Below are positions 1-15,846 of a DNA stretch of 43,368 nt, one piece after another. How positions within the stretch are numbered: position 1 is the stretch's first letter; the number at the start of each line of letters is the position of its first letter. The notes below the pieces were generated by a model, which was not told the origin of the DNA, searched no databases, and was given only the letters and a program-made list of their open reading frames with translations. Source of the DNA: Paramagnetospirillum marisnigri (GTDB lineage: Bacteria; Pseudomonadota; Alphaproteobacteria; Rhodospirillales; Magnetospirillaceae); NCBI RefSeq assembly GCF_001650715.1, contig NZ_LWQT01000052.1, positions 1 through 43,368 of the forward strand, written 5' to 3'. The position numbers and the translations under genes were made by a program.

Positions 1-77
1 ACGAAGGCCTGCGTTTCGCCATCCGTGAGGGTGGCCGGACCGTCGGCGCCGGCGTGGTTGCCAAGATCGTCGAGTAG
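1..77 (+). CDS. tuf: Elongation factor Tu, C-terminal fragment (5' end outside window)
   Basis: Reading from base 3, the last 24 codons before the TAG at 75-77 encode a peptide starting EGLRFAIREGGRTVGAG and ending VVAKIVE, the conserved C-terminus of EF-Tu domain III. EF-Tu delivers aminoacyl-tRNA to the ribosome. The order tuf, tRNA-Trp, secE, nusG is a common bacterial arrangement, which supports the call. Only the last residues are visible, so nothing can be said about the GTPase domain. Confidence 0.93.
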   Translation, partial: EGLRFAIREGGRTVGAGVVAKIVE

Positions 78-116
78 CTGTATAAGGCGTGGCTTCGGTC
101 TCGCCGGGCCCGAATG

Positions 117-139
117 CCGGTCCCCTGATCGGGGACCGG
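117..139 (+). other. Hairpin between tuf and tRNA-Trp
   Basis: A perfect 9-bp stem (CCGGTCCCC at 117-125, GGGGACCGG at 131-139) with a 5-nt loop sits 10 nt before the tRNA. There is no T-run after it, so it does not look like a full intrinsic terminator. It may be a partial terminator, or a barrier or processing structure separating the tuf message from the tRNA. Confidence 0.55.
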
Positions 140-149
140 TGACGGCTGC

Positions 150-225
150 AGGAGTGTAGCTCAACTGGTAGAGCACCGGTCTCCAAAACCGGGGGTTGGG
201 GGTTCGAGCCCCTCCACTCCTGCCA
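150..225 (+). tRNA. trpT: tRNA-Trp (anticodon CCA)
   Basis: A full cloverleaf can be folded: acceptor AGGAGTG (150-156) pairs with CACTCCT, the D arm is GCTC/GAGC, the anticodon stem CCGGT/ACCGG (176-180/188-192) carries loop CTCCAAA with anticodon CCA at 183-185, and the T arm contains TTCGAGC. The 3' CCA is encoded (223-225). Its position between tuf and secE is typical for tRNA-Trp. Confidence 0.97.
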
Positions 226-274
226 AGTCGTTCGGCCTAGCCTCAGGTTGGACGCAAGTTTGACAGTAGAGAAT

Positions 275-472
275 ATGGCAAAGACGTCTCCGGCTCTTTT
301 CTTCAAGCAGGTCCGCCAGGAAGTCGCCAAGGTCACTTGGCCCACTCGGCGCGAAACCTCCATCTCCACCGCCATGGTGTTCGTGATGGTGATGCTTTCC
401 GCTGTGTTCTTCCTGGTCGTCGACCAGATTTTCGCTTGGAGCGTTAAGCTCATTTTCGGCCTGGGAGGCTGA
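275..472 (+). CDS. secE: Preprotein translocase subunit SecE
   Basis: A 65-aa protein. SecE clamps the SecYEG protein channel in the inner membrane. The short N-terminus has the conserved amphipathic segment ([20 protein letters not shown]), followed by one transmembrane helix at about residues 31-57, as in the short SecE of most bacteria outside the enterics. I chose the ATG at 275 (MAKTSPAL) rather than an upstream TTG at 248, because it gives the usual length and a GAG-type ribosome site lies just before it. It is 7 nt from nusG and is probably cotranscribed with it. Confidence 0.95.
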   Translation: MAKTSPALFFKQVRQEVAKVTWPTRRETSISTAMVFVMVMLSAVFFLVVDQIFAWSVKLIFGLGG

Positions 473-479
473 CGGCAAA

Positions 480-1013
480 ATGGCCACCGCCCGCTGGTAC
501 GTGATTCACGTCTATTCAGGCTTCGAGAAGAAGGTCGCCCAGTCGATCCGCGAACAGGCGGAACAGAAGGGCATGGCCGAACTGTTCGAGCAGGTTCTGG
601 TTCCCACCGAAGAGGTGGTCGAGGTTCGCCGTGGCGCCAAGGTGAACGCCGAGCGCAAGTTCTTCCCGGGCTATGTCCTGGTGAAGATGGTGCTGACCGA
701 CGATACCTGGCATCTGGTCAAGAATACGCCGAAGGTGACCGGCTTCCTGGGCGGCAAGGGCCGCCCCGTGCCGATCACCGAGTCCGAGGCCGAACGGATC
801 ATCAAGCAGGTCCAGGAAGGCGTCGAGCGCCCCAAGCCCTCCATCATCTTCGAGGTGGGCGAGCAGGTGCGGGTGTGCGATGGTCCCTTCACCTCGTTCA
901 ACGGCCTCGTCGAGGAAGTCGACGAGGAAAAGGCCCGCCTCAAGGTGGCGGTTTCGATCTTCGGGCGGTCCACTCCGGTGGAGCTGGAATACTCGCAGGT
1001 CGAGAAAGTTTGA
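480..1013 (+). CDS. nusG: Transcription termination/antitermination factor NusG
   Basis: A 177-aa protein of the usual NusG size. The N-terminal NGN domain starts [18 protein letters not shown], contains the [10 protein letters not shown] strand, and runs to about residue 115. A C-terminal KOW domain covers about 125-175 ([20 protein letters not shown]). NusG binds RNA polymerase, suppresses pausing, and couples transcription to Rho or to the ribosome through S10. It directly follows secE, as in most bacteria, and is followed by a strong hairpin (1023-1062) that separates it from the ribosomal protein genes. Confidence 0.98.
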   Translation: MATARWYVIHVYSGFEKKVAQSIREQAEQKGMAELFEQVLVPTEEVVEVRRGAKVNAERKFFPGYVLVKMVLTDDTWHLVKNTPKVTGFLGGKGRPVPITESEAERIIKQVQEGVERPKPSIIFEVGEQVRVCDGPFTSFNGLVEEVDEEKARLKVAVSIFGRSTPVELEYSQVEKV

Positions 1014-1022
1014 GTTTCGCGT

Positions 1023-1069
1023 CCCCACGCCGCTCCGCCAGTGCTGGCGGGGCGGCGTGGGGGTGTTTT
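1023..1069 (+). terminator. Strong terminator/attenuator-like hairpin between nusG and rplK
   Basis: An 11-bp outer stem (1023-1033 with 1052-1062) continues through a U-G pair into a 6-bp inner stem (CCGCCA/TGGCGG) closed by a GTGC loop, for an essentially uninterrupted 18-bp GC-rich helix. GTG and then TTTT (1066-1069) follow. This is intrinsic-terminator architecture with a short T-run, so termination may be partial. It implies that rplK-rplA have their own promoter or are reached by read-through. I could not identify a clear promoter in 1070-1165. Confidence 0.75.
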
Positions 1070-1165
1070 CGCTTTCCGCATGGGGATGTCTTCATGCGGG
1101 TTCGTCGGCGGAAGGCCAGCCATTGGCCGTACCGCCAACTCTGACGACTGACAGAGGATTGTAAG

Positions 1166-1594
1166 ATGGCAAAGAAAATCGTGGGCTACGTCAAGCTCCA
1201 GGTCCCGGCCGGCAAGGCCAATCCCTCGCCGCCCATCGGCCCGGCCCTGGGCCAGCGCGGCCTGAACATCATGGAATTCTGCAAGGCCTTCAACGCCCAG
1301 ACCCAGAGCCTGGAGCCCGGCATGCCGATTCCGGTGGTGATCACCGCCTATTCGGATCGTACCTTCACCTTCGTGACCAAGACCCCTCCGGTGACCTACT
1401 TCCTGAAGAAGGCCGCTGGCATCCAGAAGGGCACCACCACCCCCGGCAAGGGCACGGTCGGAGAGGTCACCATGGCTCAGATCCGTGAGATCGCCGAGAA
1501 GAAGATGGTCGACCTCAACGCCAATGACGTCGAAGCTGCCAGCAGCATGATCGTCGGTTCCGCCCGTTCCATGGGCCTCAAGGTGGTGGAGTAA
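1166..1594 (+). CDS. rplK: 50S ribosomal protein L11
   Basis: 142 aa, the standard L11 length. The N-terminal domain begins [20 protein letters not shown] and contains the [19 protein letters not shown] segment. The C-terminal RNA-binding domain (about residues 75-142) binds the GTPase-associated centre of 23S rRNA. L11 is needed for factor-dependent GTPase activity and for RelA sensing of uncharged tRNA. It is 4 nt upstream of rplA, so the two are probably translationally linked. Confidence 0.98.
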   Translation: MAKKIVGYVKLQVPAGKANPSPPIGPALGQRGLNIMEFCKAFNAQTQSLEPGMPIPVVITAYSDRTFTFVTKTPPVTYFLKKAAGIQKGTTTPGKGTVGEVTMAQIREIAEKKMVDLNANDVEAASSMIVGSARSMGLKVVE

Positions 1595-1598
1595 TCCC

Positions 1599-2291
1599 AT
1601 GGCTATCGGAAAGCGCCTCAAGGCGGCCTATGAAGGCATCGACCGCGACAAGTTCTACAACCTGACCGACGCCGTGCAGACCATCAAGTCGCGCGCCGTG
1701 GCCAAGTTCGACGAGACCATCGAGATCGCCATGATCCTGGGCGTCGATCCCCGTCACGCCGACCAGATGGTCCGTGGCGTGGTGGAACTGCCCCACGGCA
1801 CCGGCAAGACCGTGCGCGTCGCCGTGTTCGCCAAGGGCGACAAGGCCGAGGAGGCCCGCAAGGCTGGCGCCGACATCGTCGGCGAGCAGGATCTGTTCGA
1901 GATCGTCAACGGCGGCAAGATGGACTTCGACCGCTGCATCGCCACCCCGGACATGATGGGCCTGGTGGGCCGTCTCGGTAAGGTTCTCGGCCCGCGCGGC
2001 CTGATGCCGAACCCGAAGCTGGGCACAGTCACCCCCAACGTCGCCGAAGCCGTCCGCGCCGCCAAGGCCGGTCAGGTGCAGTTCCGCGTCGAGAAGGCCG
2101 GTATCGTGCATGCGGGCATCGGCAAGGCCTCGTTCTCGGAAGAGAAGCTGGCCGACAACGTCAAGGCGTTCGTCGACGCCATCAACAAGGCCAAGCCCCA
2201 GGGCGCCAAGGGCACCTATCTGAAGAAGGTGTCGCTGTCGTCCACCATGGGCCCCGGCCTGAAGCTGGACGTCGCTTCCATCGGCGCCTAA
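1599..2291 (+). CDS. rplA: 50S ribosomal protein L1
   Basis: 230 aa. It shows the L1 signature with the conserved [14 protein letters not shown] segment and the [14 protein letters not shown] region. L1 forms the mobile stalk that handles E-site tRNA, and in many bacteria it represses its own rplK-rplA message by binding RNA near the rplK start. The gene follows rplK by 4 nt and is followed by a structured 347-nt gap before rplJ. Confidence 0.98.
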   Translation: MAIGKRLKAAYEGIDRDKFYNLTDAVQTIKSRAVAKFDETIEIAMILGVDPRHADQMVRGVVELPHGTGKTVRVAVFAKGDKAEEARKAGADIVGEQDLFEIVNGGKMDFDRCIATPDMMGLVGRLGKVLGPRGLMPNPKLGTVTPNVAEAVRAAKAGQVQFRVEKAGIVHAGIGKASFSEEKLADNVKAFVDAINKAKPQGAKGTYLKKVSLSSTMGPGLKLDVASIGA

Positions 2292-2315
2292 GGGCGTCGC
2301 GGGAAGACTGAATTT

Positions 2316-2339
2316 CCCTCCCCGGTCAAACGGGGAGGG
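2316..2339 (+). other. Hairpin downstream of rplA
   Basis: CCCTCCCC (2316-2323) pairs perfectly with GGGGAGGG (2332-2339) around the 8-nt loop GGTCAAAC. No T-run follows, so it is more likely an RNA-stability or processing element, or an intergenic palindromic repeat, than a terminator. It lies 24 nt after the rplA stop. Confidence 0.5.
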
Positions 2340-2369
2340 GAGCAGGGCCCTTCCTCTCCAAAAGGGGAT

Positions 2370-2500
2370 GGGTCCGCACCTGTCCGAGACCGTAGGTGCC
2401 AAGGAGTGGCGTGCCGCTTCAAGGCTTGATGGGAGCTCCCGCCTACCGAGACAGAGGTAAAAGAACGATTCCGTCCAGCCCCACAAAGGGCCGCGCGGAA
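2370..2500 (+). promoter_or_regulatory. Candidate ribosomal protein L10 leader (autoregulatory mRNA structure)
   Basis: The 347-nt gap 2292-2638 has no convincing gene. It holds a structured segment where alternative pairings compete: GCACCT (2376-2381) with AGGTGC (2394-2399), or GTAGGTG (2392-2398) with CGCCTAC (2440-2446), plus a self-complementary GGGAGCTCCC (2431-2440). The sequence GCCTACCGAGACAGAGGT follows. In bacteria, L10 with L12 dimers binds a leader upstream of rplJ and represses rplJ-rplL translation; position and structure fit that class. The boundaries are approximate, and a covariance search with Rfam L10_leader (RF00557) would decide. Confidence 0.55.
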
Positions 2501-2638
2501 CACGGCTTGAAGCTTCTGGGACAGGCCACCGGCCCCGAGGGATGGCGTCGTCATCCGATGGGGCCATGGGCAATGGACCGGGGTTTTCGTCGGGGACTGT
2601 CCCTGGCGTGGGCTTCGGCTCTATGTTTGGAGACGAAA

Positions 2639-3154
2639 GTGGACCGGACACAGAAAGCAGATTGGGTCGGGTCGCTGCATGAAAAGCTCGGAGACGTCGG
2701 TCTCGTCATCGTCACCCACTACAAGGGTCTGACGGTGGCCGAGATGACCAATCTCCGCGTCAAGATGCGCGCGGCCGGAGCCAGCTTCAAGGTGACCAAG
2801 AACCGTCTCACCAAGCTTGCCCTTGCTGGTACCGAGTTCGAGAACCTCGCTGACCTGTTCGTCGGCCCGACCGCCATCGCCGTTTCGCGCGATCCGGTCG
2901 CCGCCGCCAAGGTCGCCGCCGAATTCTCCAAGACGAATGACAAGCTGGTGATCCTGGGTGGATCGCTGGGCGGCAATCGTCTGGATGTCGACGGCGTGAA
3001 GGCGCTCGCCACCCTGCCGTCGCTCGACGAGCTGCGTGGCCGCCTGATCGGCATGATCTCGACTCCGGCTACCCGGATCGCCGGTGTGCTCCAGGCGCCC
3101 GCAGGCCAGTTGGCCCGGGTCCTGAAGGCCAAGGCGGACAAGGACGCTGCGTGA
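2639..3154 (+). CDS. rplJ: 50S ribosomal protein L10
   Basis: 171 aa from a GTG start at 2639 ([18 protein letters not shown]). The frame stays open upstream to an ATG at 2396, but that extension would lie in the L10 leader and has no family counterpart, while the GTG has TTGGAGA at good spacing and gives the usual L10 length. Conserved parts are [14 protein letters not shown], the [12 protein letters not shown] segment, and the long C-terminal helix that carries L7/L12 dimers. L10 anchors the stalk to 23S rRNA next to L11. Confidence 0.96.
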   Translation: MDRTQKADWVGSLHEKLGDVGLVIVTHYKGLTVAEMTNLRVKMRAAGASFKVTKNRLTKLALAGTEFENLADLFVGPTAIAVSRDPVAAAKVAAEFSKTNDKLVILGGSLGGNRLDVDGVKALATLPSLDELRGRLIGMISTPATRIAGVLQAPAGQLARVLKAKADKDAA

Positions 3155-3208
3155 GATTTTTCCCTGCAATACCCAAGCTTCAAGCTTTAGATACTAGGAG
3201 TTGTTTAA

Positions 3209-3583
3209 ATGGCTGATCTTGCCAAGCTGGTTGACGATCTGTCGGCCCTGACCGTTCTGGAAGCCGCCGAGCTGTCCAAGATGTTGGAAGAGAAGTGGGG
3301 CGTTTCCGCCGCCGCTCCGGTGGCCGTGGCCGCCGTGGCCGCCGGTGCCGCTGCTCCGGCTGCCGAAGAGAAGACCGAGTTCGACGTGATCCTCGCCGAT
3401 GCCGGCGAGAAGAAGATCAACGTCATTAAGGAAGTCCGCGCCATCACCGGCCTGGGCCTGAAGGAAGCCAAGGATCTGGTGGAAGCCGCTCCGAAGGCCG
3501 TCAAGGAAGGCGCGTCCAAGGACGAAGCCGAGAAGATCAAGAAAGTTCTGGAAGAGGCCGGCGCCAAGGTCCAGATCAAGTAA
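3209..3583 (+). CDS. rplL: 50S ribosomal protein L7/L12
   Basis: 124 aa. An N-terminal dimerisation domain ([20 protein letters not shown]) is followed by an Ala/Pro/Val-rich hinge at about residues 38-50 and the factor-binding C-terminal domain ([20 protein letters not shown], then the ALGLKEAK-type helix as [13 protein letters not shown]). It forms the flexible stalk that recruits EF-Tu, EF-G and IF2. It lies 54 nt after rplJ and carries the purine-rich site TAGGAGTTG upstream of its ATG. Confidence 0.98.
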   Translation: MADLAKLVDDLSALTVLEAAELSKMLEEKWGVSAAAPVAVAAVAAGAAAPAAEEKTEFDVILADAGEKKINVIKEVRAITGLGLKEAKDLVEAAPKAVKEGASKDEAEKIKKVLEEAGAKVQIK

Positions 3584-3609
3584 GATCGCCTTTTGGCGTA
3601 TTGACCAGG

Positions 3610-3640
3610 GGCCGGGATGCGGATTTCTCGCTTCCCGGCC
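3610..3640 (+). other. Hairpin between rplL and rpoB
   Basis: GGCCGGGA (3610-3617) pairs perfectly with TCCCGGCC (3633-3640) around a 15-nt loop; TTCTGGCGCTTTT follows. In many bacteria the rplL-rpoB gap holds a partial terminator or RNase III site that makes less rpoB than rplL message. This hairpin is a candidate for that role, with only a weak T-run. Confidence 0.5.
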
Positions 3641-3682
3641 TTCTGGCGCTTTTATCGGCCCCGCCATTCAGGTGGGGAATTA

Positions 3683-3731
3683 CCACCCGAAAGGGTGGCT
3701 GCCTCGATGAGGCATCCCGGTTGCAACCGGG
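3683..3731 (+). promoter_or_regulatory. Three tandem hairpins in the rpoB leader
   Basis: Three compact perfect hairpins follow one another directly: CCACCC-GAAA-GGGTGG (3683-3698), TGCCTC-GAT-GAGGCA (3700-3714) and CCCGGT-TGCA-ACCGGG (3716-3731). They end 49 nt before the rpoB ATG. The first has a GNRA tetraloop. Such a stacked arrangement immediately upstream of rpoB suggests a structured 5' region controlling rpoBC expression or mRNA processing; no known family is recognised. Confidence 0.6.
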
Positions 3732-3780
3732 GACGGACGAGGATGCGGGACTTCCCGCAAGATGAGGACGAGGAGCGGCA

Positions 3781-12507
<8,727 letters not shown>

Positions 12508-12527
12508 GCCGGTTGGCGTCCGTCATA

Positions 12528-12557
12528 CCCCCGCCGGGCAACCGGCGGGGGTTTTTT
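12528..12557 (+). terminator. Intrinsic terminator of the rpoBC operon
   Basis: CCCCCGCCGG (12528-12537), GCAA tetraloop, CCGGCGGGGG (12542-12551), then six T (12552-12557). A perfect 10-bp GC stem with a U-tract 21 nt after the rpoC stop marks the end of the ribosomal/RNA-polymerase block. Confidence 0.95.
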
Positions 12558-12624
12558 CTGCCCGGTCATGCGTTTGGTTTTCCCTGGCCTTGCGTCTTCC
12601 CGACGCGACGAGGCGGGGTTCGCC

Positions 12625-12633
12625 TGCTATATT
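12625..12633 (+). promoter_or_regulatory. Candidate extended -10 promoter for the flavoprotein gene
   Basis: TGCTATATT matches an extended -10 element (TGnTATAAT) 39 nt before the ATG at 12672, in the gap after the rpoC terminator. No clear -35 is seen at normal spacing. It is the best promoter candidate for the independently expressed flavoprotein gene. Confidence 0.4.
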
Positions 12634-12671
12634 GAAGGGCAGGGATCGGGCGCCCACGGAAGGATCAAGCC

Positions 12672-13883
12672 ATGGCTGCGATTGTCATCGGCGGTGGGCC
12701 TGCGGGGTTGATGGCGGCGGAAGTGCTTGCCGAACGGGGGCTTCCCGTGGCGGTGTTCGATGCCATGCCGTCGCCGGGCCGCAAGTTCCTGCTGGCGGGC
12801 AAGGGTGGCCTCAACCTCACCCATTCCGAGGCCCTGGGCAGTTTCATCCCCCGCTATGGCGCCCGGGCGGGCCTGTTCCAATCCCTGCTGGGTGAGTTCG
12901 GCCCCGTCGACCTGCGCAACTGGGCCAAGGAGCTGGGCATCGACACCTTCGTCGGTTCGTCCGGTCGGGTGTTCCCATCGGAGATGAAAGCGGCGCCCCT
13001 GCTGCGGGCCTGGATCAAGCGCCTGCGGGAGTTTGGGGTGGAGTTCAATGTCCGTCATCGCTGGCTGGGGTGGAGCGATGACGGGCGGTTGCGGTTTCGC
13101 ACCCCCAAGGGGGAGGTGACGGCGACTGCGGAGGTGGTGGTCTTGGCCCTGGGAGGGTCGTCTTGGCCCCATCTGGGCTCCGATGGTTCGTGGGAAAGTA
13201 TCCTGGCCGCCCATGGGGTGGATGTCGCCCCCATGCTTCCCGCCAATTGCGGTTTCGACCTGGACTGGAGCCCTCGCTTCGTCGAGCGCTTCGCGGGCTG
13301 CCGATTGCCGACCGTGGAACTGTCCTTTGACGGCCGCACCCAGCGCGGCGAGATCACCATCAGTGCCAACGGCATCGAGGGAGGCTGCGTCTATGCCCTG
13401 TCGGCCAGCCTGCGCGATGCCATCGCCACCAACGGCATCGCCCTGCCGACCCTGGACCTGATGCCGGACTGGAGCGAGGAGCGTCTGCTGGACGCCATTT
13501 CGCGTCCCCGGGGATCTCGCTCGCTTTCCACCCATTTGCGCAAGGTGACCGGGTTGGATCCCGTGGCGGTGGGGCTGCTGCGCGAACTGCTGCGCAAGGA
13601 GGATATGGACCATCCCCTGCGCCTGGCATCGGAAATCAAGGCACTGCCGCTGCCCCTCATGCGTCCCCGTCCCGTGGCCGAGGCCATTTCCACGGCCGGC
13701 GGCGTGAAATTCGAGGATCTGGACCATAACCTCATGATCAAGGGCATGCCGGGCGTGTTCGTGGCCGGGGAGATGCTGGATTGGGAGGCCCCGACCGGTG
13801 GCTATCTGCTGACCGGATGTTTCGCCACCGGACGGCGGGCCGGGCTGGGAGCGGCCAGCACCATGATGGCGAAGAGGGACTGA
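12672..13883 (+). CDS. NAD(P)/FAD-dependent oxidoreductase of the YhiN/HI0933 (TIGR03862-like) family
   Basis: 403 aa, the usual length. The N-terminal Rossmann FAD site is VIGGGPAGLMAAEVLAERG (residues 5-23), followed by the family signature GRKFLLAGKGGLNLTHSE (about 36-53). The C-terminal part has the flavin-closing segment with GGVKFEDLDHNLMIKGMPGV and GEMLDWEAPTGGYLL. Proteins of this family are abundant soluble flavoproteins with largely undefined substrates; some relatives reduce bile-acid enones in gut bacteria. AAGGA lies upstream of the ATG. It stands alone after the rpoC terminator. Confidence 0.85.
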   Translation: MAAIVIGGGPAGLMAAEVLAERGLPVAVFDAMPSPGRKFLLAGKGGLNLTHSEALGSFIPRYGARAGLFQSLLGEFGPVDLRNWAKELGIDTFVGSSGRVFPSEMKAAPLLRAWIKRLREFGVEFNVRHRWLGWSDDGRLRFRTPKGEVTATAEVVVLALGGSSWPHLGSDGSWESILAAHGVDVAPMLPANCGFDLDWSPRFVERFAGCRLPTVELSFDGRTQRGEITISANGIEGGCVYALSASLRDAIATNGIALPTLDLMPDWSEERLLDAISRPRGSRSLSTHLRKVTGLDPVAVGLLRELLRKEDMDHPLRLASEIKALPLPLMRPRPVAEAISTAGGVKFEDLDHNLMIKGMPGVFVAGEMLDWEAPTGGYLLTGCFATGRRAGLGAASTMMAKRD

Positions 13884-13957
13884 TCCCATGATCATGGTTC
13901 TTTCGGGATGGGCCGGGTCAGGCTATTCTCGCCTCACGACATGATACGGAATTCATA

Positions 13958-15532
13958 ATGGCGCGACCGTTTCCGGTCACTTCCGAGGCACTTGGCTCGG
14001 CCTCCTTCCCCAGGAGGGCGGTGATTGTCCTGTTCGTGGCCTTTGGCCTGGGCTGGGGTGTGCTGCCGTCGCTGGTCAGCACCACCTTGCATCGCGACAC
14101 CATTCAGATCCTTTACTGGGGTCAGGAATGGGAATTGGGCTATTTCAAGCATCCTCCCTTGATCAGTTGGCTGAACGAGCCGCTGTTCCTGCTGTTTGGC
14201 CCGCTGGACGTGGTCTATTACCTGGAAAGCGTGGCCCTGACCCTGCTGGCCTTCTGGGTGGTTTATCGCTTCGCGCTTCGCTATGTGTCGCCGCTGCGCT
14301 CGGCGATGGCGGTGGCGGCCCTGACGGTGATGGGCTATTTCAGCTATGTGATCCCGGCGCTGAATCACAATGTCTTGCTGCTTCTGCCGTGGTGCCTGTC
14401 CATCGTCTTTGGCTACGAGGCCCTGGAGGAACGGCGCAAGGCCGCCTGGCCCGCCTTGGGGCTGGCGCTCGGCATCGGCATCTTGACGAAATACACCATC
14501 TTGCTGTTGCCCCTGGTCTTCCTGGGCCATGTCCTCGGCCACCGCAAGCACTGGCCGCTGCTCCGCGATCCCTGGGTCTGGCTGGGGGTCGGACTGTGCC
14601 TGCTGGTGGCGTCGCCCCATCTGGGGTGGTTGGTGGACAGCGAGTTCGCGCCGCTGACCTATCTGGCCGATAGCGCGGGACTGGACAGCCGAGGCTTTGC
14701 CGAGCGCCATCTGCTGACGCCGCTGACGAATCTGGCCATGATGGTCGGCATGTGTGGCTCGCTGCTGCTGTTGATGGTGGGGGCTTTGGGGTTGCCCCGG
14801 CTGCAGGGACGGCCCGCTTCCAGCGCCGAGCACTATCTGATGGCGGTGAGTTTTGGACCGGCGGTGGCGGTGGTGGTGCTGTCGGCCATCTCCGGCGGCG
14901 AGATGCGGGTGGAGTGGGCGACCACCTTCTTCGCGACCCTTCCCATTGTGTTGCTCCGCTATCTCTATGCCGCGCCCGATGGGCCTCGGCTGCGCCGGTT
15001 CATGGTCTGGGTGGCGGGGCTGAATGCCGCCATGATGACCACCTTCGTGCTGATCTTCGGCGGTTGGATCAATCAGGTGCCGGAAGGCGAGTGGTCGCGG
15101 TTTCCCGATCGGGCGGTGGCGGCGGCAATCTCGGAAAGCTGGGCCAAGGTCTGCCCCGGGCCGGTGCCGGTGATCGTCTCCGATTCGTGGCTGGCGGGAA
15201 CGGCTTCCTACCGGTTGCCCGGGCGTCCCCGGGTTTATACCGAGGCCGACTCCTTCATGGCGCCGTGGCTATCGGATGAAGACGTCCAGGATAGCGGTGG
15301 TGTCGTGGTCTGGAACATGGATAACCCCACCCAATTCCGCGAATTGGATCACCAGGAGGAAATCGGCCAGGCTGGTCGTATTGGCTGGTTTCCCGGACTG
15401 GAAGAGATGGGGCGTCGCTTCGGGCCGCTTTTGGGTCTTGCGGACGCCACCTTCCCTTATCCGCCACCGGTGACACTGCCGCCGCTGCGGCTGGGATTCG
15501 CGGTGATTCCGCCTGCCAAGCCCTGCCGCTGA
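13958..15532 (+). CDS. GT39/ArnT-like membrane glycosyltransferase
   Basis: 524 aa with many predicted transmembrane helices; the first covers about residues 22-42. The first periplasmic loop has the family feature of an acidic residue (RDTIQILYW) followed by GYFKHPPLISWL, as in PMT_2/ArnT enzymes that transfer sugars from polyprenyl-phosphate donors onto lipid A, proteins or surface polymers. The C-terminal 130 residues are a soluble, probably periplasmic domain. The usual DE pair of ArnT is a single D here. Acceptor and donor cannot be predicted. It is convergent with the next gene, the two stops being 4 nt apart. Confidence 0.75.
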   Translation: MARPFPVTSEALGSASFPRRAVIVLFVAFGLGWGVLPSLVSTTLHRDTIQILYWGQEWELGYFKHPPLISWLNEPLFLLFGPLDVVYYLESVALTLLAFWVVYRFALRYVSPLRSAMAVAALTVMGYFSYVIPALNHNVLLLLPWCLSIVFGYEALEERRKAAWPALGLALGIGILTKYTILLLPLVFLGHVLGHRKHWPLLRDPWVWLGVGLCLLVASPHLGWLVDSEFAPLTYLADSAGLDSRGFAERHLLTPLTNLAMMVGMCGSLLLLMVGALGLPRLQGRPASSAEHYLMAVSFGPAVAVVVLSAISGGEMRVEWATTFFATLPIVLLRYLYAAPDGPRLRRFMVWVAGLNAAMMTTFVLIFGGWINQVPEGEWSRFPDRAVAAAISESWAKVCPGPVPVIVSDSWLAGTASYRLPGRPRVYTEADSFMAPWLSDEDVQDSGGVVVWNMDNPTQFRELDHQEEIGQAGRIGWFPGLEEMGRRFGPLLGLADATFPYPPPVTLPPLRLGFAVIPPAKPCR

Positions 15533-15536
15533 AGTT

Positions 15537-15839
15537 TCAGCCGGTCAGTCGGGCACCGTCCGGGGCGAACTCCATGACGGTCAGTTCATCGTCCATCACG
15601 ATTTCCGCCCGCTTCAGCATTCCATTGGGGTGATAGTCGTAGCGATGCGACAATTGGATATCGCCATAGACCATCTTGTCGCACCCCACCAACCGCTCCT
15701 CAGGATCGAAATAGGCCCGCATGAAGGTATTGCGGTGGCCGAGATCGGAGTCCTCCAGGGGGCTGACCAGCTTCAAGGGCAGCTTTACCCCGGAATAGGA
15801 CAGGAAATGGCGAAGAACGGTTCCTGCGGGTTGTGACAT
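15537..15839 (-). CDS. Small conserved protein, DUF6156-like
   Basis: 100 aa from ATG 15839 (MSQPAGTVLRHFLSYSGVKL). The YSGVKLPLKLV segment, the RNTFMRAYFD segment and the YGDIQLSHRYDYHPNG stretch resemble short uncharacterised proteobacterial proteins I associate with DUF6156; this is from memory and is tentative. It has no signal peptide or membrane segment. A longer open frame upstream overlaps the preceding gene and is Pro/Arg-rich, so I reject that start. It begins 7 nt after the 414-aa gene ends, so the two are probably cotranscribed. Confidence 0.7.
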   Translation of the reverse strand: MSQPAGTVLRHFLSYSGVKLPLKLVSPLEDSDLGHRNTFMRAYFDPEERLVGCDKMVYGDIQLSHRYDYHPNGMLKRAEIVMDDELTVMEFAPDGARLTG

Positions 15840-15846
15840 ATCCAAC

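Noticed and set aside
117..139. Intrinsic terminator after tuf
   Set aside because: The stem is perfect but no T-run follows, so I kept it only as a hairpin.
2396..2638. N-terminal extension of L10 into the leader
   Set aside because: The extension has no family counterpart and overlaps alternative RNA pairings; the GTG at 2639 has a good ribosome site and normal length.
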